NCBI GenBank assembly: GCA_013054445.1
Contig: JAAMPI010000247.1
Coordinates: 1-47,943 of the forward strand
Source: Cudoniella acicularis
Lineage: Eukaryota; Ascomycota; Leotiomycetes; Helotiales; Helotiaceae
Reading direction: 5' to 3'
Length of the DNA stretch: 47,943 nucleotides
Shown here in pieces: positions 21,113-32,009 of this stretch (position 1 is its first letter; each line of letters begins with the position of its first letter). The position numbers and the translations under genes were made by a program. The notes under the pieces were generated by a model. It searched no databases, was not told the origin of the DNA, and worked only from the letters and a program-made list of their open reading frames with translations.

Positions 21113-21619
21113 GATGTTGCGGGAATCAATTTGCTTGGTAAAGAAAGGAGTGTCAAAATTGAGGATATTTATGGAGTTTTAATGTTGCGAGGGAGGCTCA
21201 AATATATCAGCCTCGTCCGAGTTCTTAGAAAGTTCTAGATGTGGGGCACGGATTTTGGTTTTGCCGATTCTCACTTTCTACAATCTATAGGAATAAATTT
21301 CACGTCCCAGGTTACAGCCGAGTTCCAACTCCAACTTCTCCACCAACTTTTCCTTAAACTATCCGCTTACAAAATGTGCTGGTGTTGTACTGTCCCTCAC
21401 CTCTTCTGACCAATGAACCACCCTGCCCCCATTACTTCAATATGGTTGGCGGTAATGCGCGCGTTTACTCCTACAGCGTCGAGGCAAATGCTTTAGCCTT
21501 CTGACTTCTTATTGTTCCATTGCCGATATCTTGATGTTCTACATTTTGATATTCTTTTGGAGACGCCTCGAGCTTTTTTAGCAACGTCCTACAAGTTGCT
21601 CCTTTGCCCTGAGGTTGCC
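21113..21619. promoter_or_regulatory. CPR6 promoter and spacer to the HET pseudogene
   Basis: About 500 bp. Close to CPR6 are a TATA-like ATATAT (about 21201-21207) and the heat-shock element at 21222-21240. The right half is the likely leader of the HET remnant. No other gene is seen. Confidence 0.5.
21222..21240. promoter_or_regulatory. Heat-shock element upstream of CPR6
   Basis: GTTCTTAGAAAGTTCTAGAT contains GAA-nn-TTC-nn-GAt in perfect Hsf1 spacing, plus a further TTC three bases before the first GAA. It lies about 110-130 bp before the CPR6 ATG, in front of a TATA-like element, as expected for an Hsf1-driven Hsp90 co-chaperone. Confidence 0.6.
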
Positions 21620-23910
21620 ATGGAAGGAGCAAGACCCGGATATCTTTGCAGTACGTGTAAAAACTTCAATATCCATAGCTTCCGTCGGGACTCGTTCGGA
21701 AAGAGAGGATACAATTATACGGAGGCACAAAATGCCGCCCGCGAAGGCTGTTCGTTTTGCTCGCTCCTGGTCGACCATTTCAAAGACACGCTGAAACCAA
21801 CGTGCAAAAGGTTGAAAATGGCTGTCCTGGCTAGGAAGAGAAGAGCAATCGTGGATACACCTCCGTGTGATGGACGATGATCTAAAAGAAGCCGATATTG
21901 AATCTGGATCAAATGGCCTCGAAATTGACGGCTTTGAGGGAGTTCTGGCACTCTTGAACTATAACCTTCCTCGCGATCGTTTCGAGGAGAATCTCAAGTA
22001 CCCTGGTTACCCATGTTTGGACTTTCACGTGGTTGCGGACCTTGGTAAGCTACTGTGTATTAAGCTCTTTGACTCTATTATAGCTCTTGGTTGGCCTGCG
22101 TCTAATACCGGTATCCAGAGAGCTTGGCAGCGAGAAATATGGACGTAATAGGACGATACCGAGGCGACGATGTCTTGTCTGATGACTATGCAACATTCAT
22201 CGAAGCCTGTTTGTCAAAATGTCTTGAATGCCACATCAAATGCAATCGGACCTTATCTGGACTGCTGCCCATTGATGCCAGAGTGGCGCCCCTACCAACC
22301 CGCTGTATTGAAGTTCTCGTGACGGGACACCGGCTGAAAGAAACAGCTTCTTAAACAGGGTCGTATACTGCACTCTCCCATCGCTGGGCACTGGAAACAA
22401 AGCTTTGCTGCACGACAACCAATAATGATGCTGCTCGGCAGTTCGAAAGTCTGTGGTTGGAGCGACTTCCAGCGATTTTTCGTGACATCCTGAATCTTGC
22501 TCGGCGACTCAAGGTGCAATATGTTTGGATCGACACCCTTTGCATTATCCAACATGGAGACAACGGTGACGACTAGCGGCGGGGGACCATCAAAATGGGG
22601 GACTATTACCAAAACGCCCTGTTTACTGTTTTTGCCTGCTCCGCATCAGAAGAGAACGGACTGTTTCCACCAAAAGTGAGCTCGCCGCCAACAATGGCTC
22701 GCTTGCCGTATCGCAACAGAAATGGCTCCAGGGAGGGGCATATACAAACAATACGAGACGCACATAAAGAGTAGCGAACTCCTTACCCGGGGATTGGTCT
22801 TCCAGGAATGGCTCCTTAGTAAGCGGGCAATTTGTTTTACGCCAAACGGTATGTTTCTCGAGTGCCAGTCGCAAAATCCATCAACGAACGCAGCGAAGTC
22901 TTCCGGGTTTGGGACGGTCAGAATGTCACCCGGCCGGCCTACGACCCAGCATCACCAAAAAAGGCCTTTCGACTCAAGGGCTCCTCACTCAATGGCCAGT
23001 GGTATACTATCGTCGAAAGATACTCAGCCCTGTCATTTACCGAGCCCACAAAGGACCGTATCATTGCACTCGCTGGTATTGCACAGGAGTTCCGGACCAG
23101 CAGTGAACTGTTCGCAGAAGTATCTCCGGAATCTGTCGATAGCCAGTATTACGTTTTAGGTCTCTGGCTAAGGATATCCTCACGGGGCTTCTTTGGGAGC
23201 AGAAGTCATTCGCGGGTACAAAATTTCGGCTTCCAGAGTTCCCCACTTGGTCTTGGGCTTCTATTATATGCCCAGTAATCTGGGATCTAAGCCCGTTAGC
23301 TAAGAATAGCTGGGGTGTCTCCAAGCGGGCTCCCTCAACTCGCTTGACAAAGACCACTGCTAGCTTAGTCGCCGTATCGATTACTGAGGGCGAAACCTTT
23401 TCAAGTCACTCTTTACAACAAACCTCTAACTTGGCATCGCCAATCAAGGACTTTAGCGTTGACAATCGATTTGCGCGCCTTCATATCCACGGCAAAATGC
23501 TCAAGCTACTGGTTTGGGAGAAATTTACTCGAGATGAGGATATTATGACTGCCTGCAAAATGACGGTTCACAGAGTCGAGTCTGCAAAGAATCTATGGAG
23601 GAAGGTTTGCTTATATCTGCAAATGACTGAAATTTGTGGCTGGGCATCATTCGAGGATCCGGATTACGAGCAGCAACAAACATCAGTGGGAGAATCGGAT
23701 GTCTATGCACTCGTCAACTCGGTTCTCTCGGGTGCTCCAGGTGGGCATGGCCTAGGTTATTTTACCGGGAGGCACGACGTACTCAATATGCTCTTCATTC
23801 GAAATGCCGAAGGTCAAAGGTATAAGAGGGTTGGTATTAGAAGGCTCTTCGGGAAGGAGATCCACAAAGAATACCGCGCTGCAACTGGTCAAGACATCGA
23901 ATTAGTTTGA
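21620..23910 (+). pseudogene. Broken HET-domain (heterokaryon incompatibility) gene
   Basis: Homologous pieces of one HET protein lie in order on the plus strand but in several frames. The N-terminal Cys-rich block begins MEGARPGYLCSTCKNFNIHS at 21620. A clean intron at 22045-22118 (GTAAGC, CTAATAC, CCAG) precedes ESLAARNMDVIGRYRG. The HET core follows: YTALSHRW near 22364, LKVQYVWIDTLCIIQHGD near 22512 and LVFQEWLLSKRAICF near 22796. The family's PTWSWAS motif is near 23247, with a long C-terminal region to the stop at 23910. Damage: frameshifts near 21840, 22735, 22880 and 23160, and in-frame stops TAA at 22352-22354 and TAG at 22574-22576. HET proteins trigger cell death on contact with an incompatible strain; this copy should not make a full protein. 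Frame errors from poor sequence are possible but unlikely to explain two stops as well. Confidence 0.85.
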
Positions 23911-24465
23911 CGAGTATACTAGGGAGAGTAGGTCATTTCCATCATTTGTTGTGTTATTTATTTCCTTGTTATTGGATTATATGGTACATGGATAGGGTGC
24001 TTTTGAAATAGTTTGAAATTCCTTAGAATATTGGTTACTTTAAGCCTTGGCGAACATGAATTGACTAGGTCACGATTAGAGGATATTTTCAAATCCCACG
24101 TTCGCTTGTTAGAGGATGCAAATCCAATATTGAGCTACGACTAGGCGTTGTCTCTGGTAAGTACCAACTGCGCTACATTGCAAGATCACCGTGTTTGTAA
24201 ACTGGAATGTTTCCAGGATGGTCGCAGAGGCTGGGACTCGCACAATAACTAGTTGGTTCCCATTCTTCGCTTGCTTAGAAGAAGGTGATGCAAGGTGCAT
24301 TCATTGGGCGCATACTCCATGACACTCGTAAGCCTATATGTCAGCGCATAAATAGGATACTCAACCCCTCCCCTCCCAACTCTCCAGTGTTATGAAATAC
24401 GAAGCCACAGCCTCTCCATCATACGCATTGAAACTCGCGAATTTATAACTCTCGCTCACCACATC
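23911..24465. other. Spacer with tRNA-like scraps
   Basis: About 555 bp, AT-rich at the left. On the minus strand, 24110-24180 contains an A-box-like TAGCGCAGTTGG and a B-box-like GATTTGCATCC at near-tRNA spacing, and another T-loop-like GTGCGAGTCCC lies near 24230. No intact cloverleaf can be drawn, so I do not call a tRNA gene. Confidence 0.35.
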
Positions 24466-25678
24466 ATGGCCGATACAAAGTCCCTTTCGGTACAACAAAA
24501 AATTAATCGTGGATCTTACTGGCGGCACAGCTCCATGCTGGTCATTTTGCAAGCTGAAATGCATGTTTTGTTCAGTTTGATGGGGGTTTTCGCCGAATTT
24601 AACCTTGTACGTACGACATGTAATTGGGCGGTAGTAGTGTTTGACCTCACCTTTGCCCTGCTCGGTGCTACGTCTTATTGGTTTTGGACAATGCGACAAG
24701 ATCCAACCTATCTTACAACATGGTTTACGCCATTATCGGCAGTGGTCGCTGTCTTCATCAATATCCCCTATATATTGCTGAAGCGGTTGAGCTTCTTGGA
24801 AATTGTGTCACTGGTTTTCCTTTTCTGTGAAGTGGCAATCATTGTCCCCGGGTGGCTTCTCTTTAGTTACCATGGACCTTTCAAGGTACCTTCAGTCTAC
24901 GAACCAGTGTGCGAGGATACCCGTCAAGCCCAGGAAGACCTAGATGATGGATCAGCGGCTTTGGCCGATGCTTTTTCGGGCATTTGTGCCAACCTATTTC
25001 AAGTCCAACGTCTCGCAGACAGTGGAACGAGAGCTGTCCCAGTTGAAAGTTTCCAGTCAGAAAATATCATCACAGTACCTGTGAGTGACAGATTAGAATA
25101 GCAGCCAGAGATCAAGCGAACTGACCAATGCATGGCAAGATTACACCAGACATGGCGGAAACAGCAAGCTTCCATCCCGCTATTCGTTTCTGGCTCGGGG
25201 CATTTGGACGCTTAAACCTAGTCGTGGAATCTAGTTCTTTCTTTATATTGCTGTCAACTGCCCACATTAGCCTTCAAATATTTCGCTGTTATACCGATGG
25301 GTATAGATAAGCTTCAAATTACCAGGCGCAACACCGTAAACTGTATCGAGTCTTTCACTAATATCCATTCCCTTTCTGTTTATTGGTGTCAGCATTCTCG
25401 ACCGAATCTACCCATCATTGTGGATCATCTTCGCCCTTTCATGTTTTGGGATGATTCGTATGAGAGTCAACTTCCAGAAGCAGATCCTAGGGCCAGTGAC
25501 GATCTCGAAGCTTATTTGTGTCGCATATTTCGCAATCATAGGCATTTGGGTAGCTAGTGCTTGGGATGGGGATGTGGTTTTGTTGTGGATGATCTTGACC
25601 ATGTGCACCCTAGGCCCATTTACGTTCATGGGATTTTTCATCATAACATTTGATCCTCACGATAGCACGCTGTGGTGA
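24466..25678 (+). CDS. Multi-pass membrane protein of unknown function (about 8 TM)
   Basis: Three exons, 24466-25080, 25140-25300 and 25393-25678, give 353 residues. Intron 1 (GTGAGT, CTGAC, CAAG) and intron 2 (GTATAG, CACTAAT, TCAG) keep the frame and join ...NIITVP to ITPDMAETASF and ...CYTDG to ILDRIYPSLWIIF. Four hydrophobic segments lie in the first 130 residues, then a soluble loop of about 90 residues (EDTRQAQEDLDDGSAAL...), then four more (LVVESSSFFILLSTAHISL; SLWIIFALSCFGMIRM; LICVAYFAIIGIWVASAW; LLWMILTMCTLGPFTFMGFF). The 4+4 layout around a cytosolic or lumenal loop is visible, but I recognise no transporter signature. It may belong to a fungus-specific family. The neighbouring HET remnant marks this as accessory territory. 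Confidence 0.75.
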
Positions 25679-26071
25679 AGTCGGGGTTTGGAAATTACTA
25701 TAATTACATGAAGAAAAAACCTCACATCTGCTGCCGCCTTTTTTTTATTCTTTGGCCAATGGCAGCGTATGTCTCGTGCCCCCCAAAGATGGAATTGTTT
25801 TTTCTTTGTGATATTGGACTAAAATGCTTACGCTTGTCTTAATTTTTAGGTTTCTAATTAGGATATGGTCAACCCTCGTCCATCATTGTCTATGTGACTC
25901 TATGAGATGTCTATGTGCAATGAATTTAGTATCTTTTTAGGTGCAAGAGCATTGCCAATGGCCCTCTACTGTAAATGGAGATTTAGTACGTCGCATTCTC
26001 TGTTCTCATGACGGACACAAGCTCCAGTGTTTTGTTTTGACGGTTTCGTAGCACGGTCATTTCGAAGAGAA
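25679..26071. other. Spacer between convergent genes
   Basis: About 390 bp, T-rich (a TTTTTTTTATT run near 25739), holding the 3' flanks of the membrane-protein and DTD genes. No gene seen. Confidence 0.5.
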
Positions 26072-26802
26072 TCACTTCTGTGCACTTGGCCCCGCTGCAA
26101 TTTCCAACGTCACCTAAATTGTGTTAGAGAATCCGACCCTTAACGAGTAAAGGAACATGTAAGTAAAAGGCTGCTTACAGGACCGTCATTTACTAAGGCA
26201 ACTTCCTGTTTCAAGTCTTAGTTCCTGAATCAAATCGAGAGACTTGAAATTTACCATCATTGCCTGAAAGACACCATCTTTCACCCTTTCCGGCATGTAG
26301 GCTTGTTGGATTTTTGATACAAGCAATTGATATAATTCTTTTGCCTGATCGCCTCCTAGAGCTCCGTGGAAGTCTGGCTTCGAACCCTTTTTGGTGGATG
26401 CCAAAAGAGTAAATTGTGAGACTGTGCGGATAAGCAGCTGTTTAAGGACCAGGACAGTGCTACAAACCACACAGTATCTCTCCATTGATATCTTGAACAT
26501 TTTGCTTCCACTGGAAATTATCAGAACCATTCTTCAAAGAAATTGCGTGATCTTTTTTACCCGGCCTCCGACATCGTCATCCCATAAGCGCATTTTGAGG
26601 ACTTTTGAAGCTAGCGCATCCACGTCTTTCTCAGTATCTCCCGGCGCCACGGCTGCAAAGACGAGCACCCCTTTGCTAATTGATGATATGAGCTGTTTGT
26701 CAACTGTGACAGACGCTGATAGGACCCTCTGGAGAATGGCTGACTTGGCATTAGCTGGAGGATGCTCATGTGACGTAAGAATCTACTTCTACCTTTCATC
26801 AT
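26072..26802 (-). CDS. DTD1: D-aminoacyl-tRNA deacylase (DTD)
   Basis: Six exons read from phase and family motifs: complement(26072-26113, 26179-26205, 26255-26421, 26468-26510, 26561-26739, 26793-26802). They give 155 residues, close to the family's usual ~145-150. The start is MMKAILQRVLSASVTVDKQ; the second Met gives the family's canonical MKA[I/V]xQRV. Exon 1 is only 10 nt and is followed by a weak GTAGAA donor. The active-site motif SQFTLLA and the C-terminal Gly-Pro motif NDGPVTLEI are both complete after splicing. The enzyme removes D-amino acids wrongly attached to tRNA (classically D-Tyr). The unspliced frame ends in an unrelated tail. Five introns of 46-65 nt in 468 coding bases is dense compared with its neighbours. 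Confidence 0.88.
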
Positions 26803-27336
26803 GAGAATTAATGGGGTGGAAAGTGGATAAAGAAAGCGTTGACTGCACCTCCTTCCCACAAGAGCTTATTGAATTAACCTGAATTGAATCCTCGATCTTG
26901 AGAACACTAGAAGGTGAGTGTCGAAAAATAAAGCTATACAGCACTACACGCGCACGCGCTTCGGAACAAACGAGGTTCGATCTTTCCCCACAGGACAGGA
27001 CCTCAAGGCTGCGCCAAGCAACCAGCACCTGCCTGAAGCGAGACATTCAGTCAGCCAACGACAGGGTCTGCGACTGCAAGCAACGGCTCCTGCAACCTCC
27101 AAAGCCAGATCCCGTGAACTGCAAACAGCACATTGCCCGCCTGAACAGAGCCTTTTGACTCTGCTGTAATACCATCCCCTCCATCTATTCTCTGCGCGCG
27201 GGCCCAACACTTTCTAGAACACGCATGGGGCAAGATAACCCGCAACCAACCCTAGAACCGCGAACACGACAGCTTCAGCAATCATCCAACCCCAAACCGC
27301 CCGTCCATACCACGTCGCGACCCTCACACCTATACC
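26803..27336. promoter_or_regulatory. Divergent promoter between DTD and NOT3
   Basis: About 530 bp between the two ATGs. It contains a run of GCG/CGCGC motifs (26948-26957, 27194-27200) and, at 27225, an ATG that opens an 87-codon frame overlapping the NOT3 start out of frame. Confidence 0.5.
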
Positions 27337-29512
27337 ATGGCGGCACGCAAACTCCAGCAGGAAGTAGACAAATGCTTCAAGAAGGTCTCGGAAGGAGTCG
27401 CCGAGTTCGAATCCATCTACGAAAAGATCGAGCAATCCACAAATGCAGCACAAAAGGAGAAGCAGGAAGACAACCTCAAACGTGAGATCAAGAAGCTACA
27501 GAGGCTTCGTGATCAGATCAAGACATGGGCGGCTAGTAATGACATCAAGGACAAGGGGCCGTTGCTCGAAAACAGAAAATTGATCGAGACTGTAGGCGCA
27601 AAATCAATTGAAGGAGGAATGAGGCTGACTAGGCATAGCAAATGGAAAAGTTCAAAGCGGTCGAAAAGGCCATGAAGACGAAGGCATACTCGAAAGAAGG
27701 GTTATCCGCGGCAGCGAAGCTAGATCCCAAAGAGCGCGCAAAGATGGAAGCATGCGATTTCCTAAGCAACATGGTGGATGAGCTGGAGCGACAAATAGAA
27801 ACTCTCGAGGCGGAGGGCGAATCGATACAGGCCACGATGAAGAAGGGGAAAAACCAAACATCAAAGGCGGATCGAATGGCTGAAATCGAGCGGATAACAG
27901 ACCGGCATAAATGGCATCAGGGGAAACTTGAGCTAATAAAACGATCACTAGAAAATGGTGGCGTGGAAACAGAGCAGGTTAACGATTTAGAAGAGTCCAT
28001 TCGATACTATGTCACCGATGGGATGAACGAAGACTTCATGGAGGATGACGAGATGTACGACGATCTCAACCTCCAAGAGGAGGAGGATAACTACGGCATG
28101 AATAACGACAATGACAGAGTATCGTCTCAAGATACACAGTCCATACAAGAGGAAGGACCAGATGCAGATTTCCGGTCGAGTAGCTTACCGGCTGGGAAGT
28201 CAAAAGCTCCATCTACCACGGACGGCCCTGCTGCTGCACGAAGACCTTCAACTCAAATGAAGAGCCCTCTTCCATCTCTAGCGACATTACATACGCCTTT
28301 GCAGAGTACGTCGAATGGAGCGATGAAGCCAGCAGCGGTTCCAACACGACCTCCTGGGGAGACACTCAAATATGCCTCCGCCGCGGCTGCTGCAGCGGCG
28401 AGTGATAAGATGGGCATTGCTCCTTTACCACCGCCTCCTGAAAATCTTCCTCCACCGAATACATCTTCCGCTCACCCCCCACTACCTTCACAAGCCGGTC
28501 GTAGGCCAAGTATCACTGCTTCACCAACTGCAGTACATGCACAACCAGCATCTTCAATCCAAGGGCCGTCAAGGCCTGCAGTACCAGTGACCACGAGTGT
28601 ATCAGATACTCCTACGAGTGCTCAAACTAAATCACCTGCATTAAGCCAGTCAAGTGCAGTTCCCAGTGGTAGTAGTTCATCACAACCTCAAAGTGTTGAG
28701 AAGGTAGAAAGCTCGAGACTAGGCGCGTGTAGGGCGTCATCTGGTAAAGCACCAGCTATTCCCGAGACCGCTGAAAGTCCAAGAGGTATACCCCCTTATC
28801 GTTAATATCTCTATAAAATTCTAATCACTTTATAGCTCCATCAGCACAGGCCAATGGGATTACGAACGGAGTGAAAAGTGTTGTAGCTGATGACTCGGAC
28901 GAATCGATATATCATTTGCCATCAGGCCTACAAGATCTGCTCCAGTCATTCGAGGCAACTCAAAGACGTGTCAACAATGCACCTTCACAATCATCGCAGA
29001 GAATGCTTGCGGCGTCCTTAGCGAGCGCCCCTGATATGCTTGACATAGGAGCTCCTCGGAATTACAAGCCAGAAATCCGATTCAATACCCCCGCGTATTA
29101 TCCACAAGAACTGGATCCCGTCTTTGATGATCCCCGTCTATACTCCCGTATCGATCCTGATACGCTCTTTTACGTATTTTATTACAAGCAAGGGACATAT
29201 CAGCAATATCTAGCTGCCAAAGCTCTCAAGGATCAAAGCTGGAGATTCCACAAACAATACCAAACATGGTTTCAGAGACACGAGGAGCCGAAGACGATTA
29301 CCGAGGAGTTTGAACAAGGGACGTATCGCTTCTTCGACTATGAGAGCACATGGTATGTCATCAAAACTTTCCTCGTCTGTCTCTGGATTCTTCTGCGAGT
29401 GTTCAAATAGCCGAGAAGTACCATTTATCAACATCTGCTAACAAATCGTAGGATGAACCGAAGAAAAGCGGATTTTAAATTCGCATATAAATTTTTGGAA
29501 GATGATGTATGA
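27337..29512 (+). CDS. NOT3: CCR4-NOT complex subunit Not3/Not5
   Basis: Four exons, 27337-27591, 27639-28785, 28836-29352 and 29452-29512, give 659 residues. The introns (47, 50 and 99 nt) restore family sequence at each join, for example KLIET to [10 protein letters not shown] and the last join to [20 protein letters not shown]. Residues 1-235 are the Not3 N-terminal coiled-coil domain ([39 protein letters not shown]). A disordered Pro/Ser/Ala-rich middle follows, and residues about 520-659 form the NOT box ([40 protein letters not shown]). The protein is a scaffold of the CCR4-NOT deadenylase, acting in mRNA decay and transcription. The unspliced reading of the last exon ends early. Confidence 0.95.
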
Positions 29513-30641
29513 ATTACTGTGTTAGGCGTCAACGGGTTAATCCGTGTTAGAACAGGTTGGCGCACGGAATGGCTCTGACCAAGGTCTAGCTCGGACAAAC
29601 GACATTAGCTCGTCTTTAATTAGGAAACAAAGTCTACTCATCTGATCAAGATGATTTTGTCGATACTTCTGTCCCCCATGGCACTTCTTGCAATGCTGGT
29701 AAATGTCGCGAGAGATTCGGATGAACCAACAACTCAGCTCTTACTGTGAGAAGCTTCCGCAAGTGCGGACCGAATAATCGATGCAGGACCACGTCGATGA
29801 GAGAATGACCGTTAAATGTGACCACCTGCAACGAGTATTCATCGTGTACTCGCGCACTCTGAGCAACATCAACCGTGCAACTGCGTGCCAAGTTATCTCG
29901 TTAGCATTCTGATTTGCGGTGCTTGCAGCCTATGTTCCCCACCCAACCAGTCAAATCAGCGAGGGCTTGAAGGCGACAGCGGATGCAGTCCCAGGACCAG
30001 TCGAGACTTTTTAAGGCAAAGATTAAGGGGAGGTATCGAATTATATGCTTTGAAGGACCATGCGACCTTACTGACCTTATGCTTTGCTGCCCAATTCTAC
30101 CCGACCGCTTTTGGTGACCTTATTCGCCTTAACGGGTGTATAAGGCAAAGTATAAGATTATTCCAACTGCCCAGCAGAAGATGCTTTCCTGATTTTGGGA
30201 CATGAGGATGCCGCATTTGCCTAGTCGCCATTCTCTCAACACTGTGTCGGCCGCTGCCTTTTACTCCGTCCTGCTTCTCATCCTTGAGAGCCTTGTCCTT
30301 GAGGGCGAGGTCGGACCTGAAGTGCAGCGTGGGATGTGAAGCAGCGCGAATGAGGAAAGGGTGCCATCTCATTGGCCAATGGCAACCTCAATGCGTTTTC
30401 CCCATCAACCACTGCTCTTCTGTCTCAAACCTCTCAAACCTCTCTTCTCAACTTGCATGTCAACAGTCTCGCCGCTAATCGCATCTTCTTAGATCTTCAT
30501 CACGTCGATGCGGCATTTCAACTCTTTCAACAGACCAACCCCCCTCCCTGTGCCAAGCTTCCAGCCTCGAGCTTCACACCACCCTCACCGCGGTGTCGGA
30601 CACCATTCACATGCATACTCCTCTATCCCGACTCCTAAGCC

Positions 30642-30662
30642 ACGACGACGACGACGACGACG
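30642..30662. repeat. (ACG)7 trinucleotide repeat
   Basis: Seven uninterrupted ACG units. In one plus-strand frame this encodes an Asp run, but that frame soon stops, so I see no protein for it. Confidence 0.9.
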
Positions 30663-31130
30663 CATCGCTCCGACAGGTCCTTCAGCCCATGGCGAAGCGG
30701 TTTCATCGGTAAAAAAGATCTTTCTCGAACGTCTCCATCGACAGCTTCGATGCCGCTCGTCTAGCAGCCTTGCGCTCTCGTAGCAAAAAGCAACTGGATT
30801 CGGGGTCTGGCCCGACGAGGCGGGAAATAGGGCGAAGGCGTGGTTGCCTAACAAGGTCATCGGCGAACCTCCAGAATTGGTCGCCCAAAAATTGCGATCC
30901 TCCCCTTATCGAGTCGAACGTGGACTCCATCTCCCCTGTGGAATTGATGTGCTCTATGACTATTCGTGGTCGCGACCGGGCGATTAACAATAAAGTCCTC
31001 CCACCGTCAAAGTCGATCAAACCGCCATTTGCTTCATGACCAAGGAATCTCATCGTGTCGCCGCCCCATCATTCCACGTTGATGGCAGCTATTTGCCCGA
31101 CTACTCGCGCCCGTTGCGAACCTACTGCTC

Positions 31131-31385
31131 TTGAGCTGTGGTTGGGTTAGTTCCAGTCTCCAACACCAGCACACCAAAGAACGAATTGTGCCTTGGAAAT
31201 CCGCCCTGATTCTTTGCGAACCAAATGGTTCGCTCAATATGGGTCGCCTCAACGAGGCTGTGAAAGCCATTTCCGATCGACATGGATGTTTTAATTCCTT
31301 TACATATTTGCTCGATGAGGACGAGGCTCTAACTATAGGCTCACCCATCAGGCATCCTCAAGTACTCAATCTAGTGTGCAAGTGA
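31131..31385 (+). pseudogene. Possible relic of an NRPS condensation-domain start
   Basis: An open frame reads LSCGWVSSSLQHQH, then LNMGRLNEAVKAISDRHGCF and SFTYLLDEDEALT. This resembles the opening of condensation domains, where an LSxxQ-type motif is followed by an L-x-x-x-L-x-x-A-x-x-x-I/V-x-x-R-H block and an acidic strand. The frame has no ATG of its own, ends at 31383-31385 and has no flanking adenylation or carrier domain in any frame. If real, it is a decayed fragment of a secondary-metabolism gene. It may be coincidence. Confidence 0.25.
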
Positions 31386-32009
31386 CTGCTTACCACATAA
31401 ATCTAGCGACTAAGAGGGCTCCGCTTGTCCGCTCCTCACCTCCCTCGGTGAGCACATGAGGGATGGTCGTCTACTTATGATCTAGAAGACCGAATTGCAT
31501 ATGGGGCTCTGGAGAGATTCCATGCGAGCGAATTAATTCGCAAGGCTTTGAAAATGTATCTGTTCCGACATCCTGCATGCTACGTGTAGCTCCCTTAACC
31601 AGAGTCCATCAATGGCGTCTGTGCATACCTTGCTCTGATTCTAAGATTTGAATAAATAAGCTGTTATTGGACCCCTGTAAGCAGAGGACTGTGCAGGTGA
31701 TTGCTACAGTACAGGAACCAGCCTTATTAGTCGAGAAAGCATTTTATGATCGACCCTCCCCGCAAAGAACGAAGCAGACAGAAAAGTTTCAGTTCTATGG
31801 TGTACTTGATCAGCTAGTATATCTCCATTATTTCACTCCTTCACACCAAATTCAGTTGTTTCTTCTATTGCTTATACTTATTGGTAAGCAAGAGTTCATT
31901 GTATCGTCCCAGTATTATAAACTTTAGAAGCCTAGTGGCTTCATATGGTTCATTGGGAAATATTCAGACTAATGGGCGCCAAAGGGGAACACAGCACCCT
32001 GGACCCAAG

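Larger units (their letters stand above)
29513..32009. other. Intergenic region with a possible NRPS-like scrap
   Basis: About 2.5 kb without a gene I can model. The segment 29513-30370 shows nothing. A run of ACG repeats lies at 30642-30662. ORFs on both strands at 30700-31050 conflict and have no recognised domain. At 31131-31384 is a fragment resembling the start of a condensation domain (separate entry). Near the right end, a GTAAGC donor at 31882 may belong to a 5'UTR intron of the zinc-finger gene. Confidence 0.4.

Noticed and set aside
30703..31053. Minus-strand 117-codon ORF (MRFLGHEANGGLIDFDGG...)
   Set aside because: It reads smoothly but has no recognised domain, no fungal leader context, and overlaps competing plus-strand frames; evidence is too thin to call a gene.
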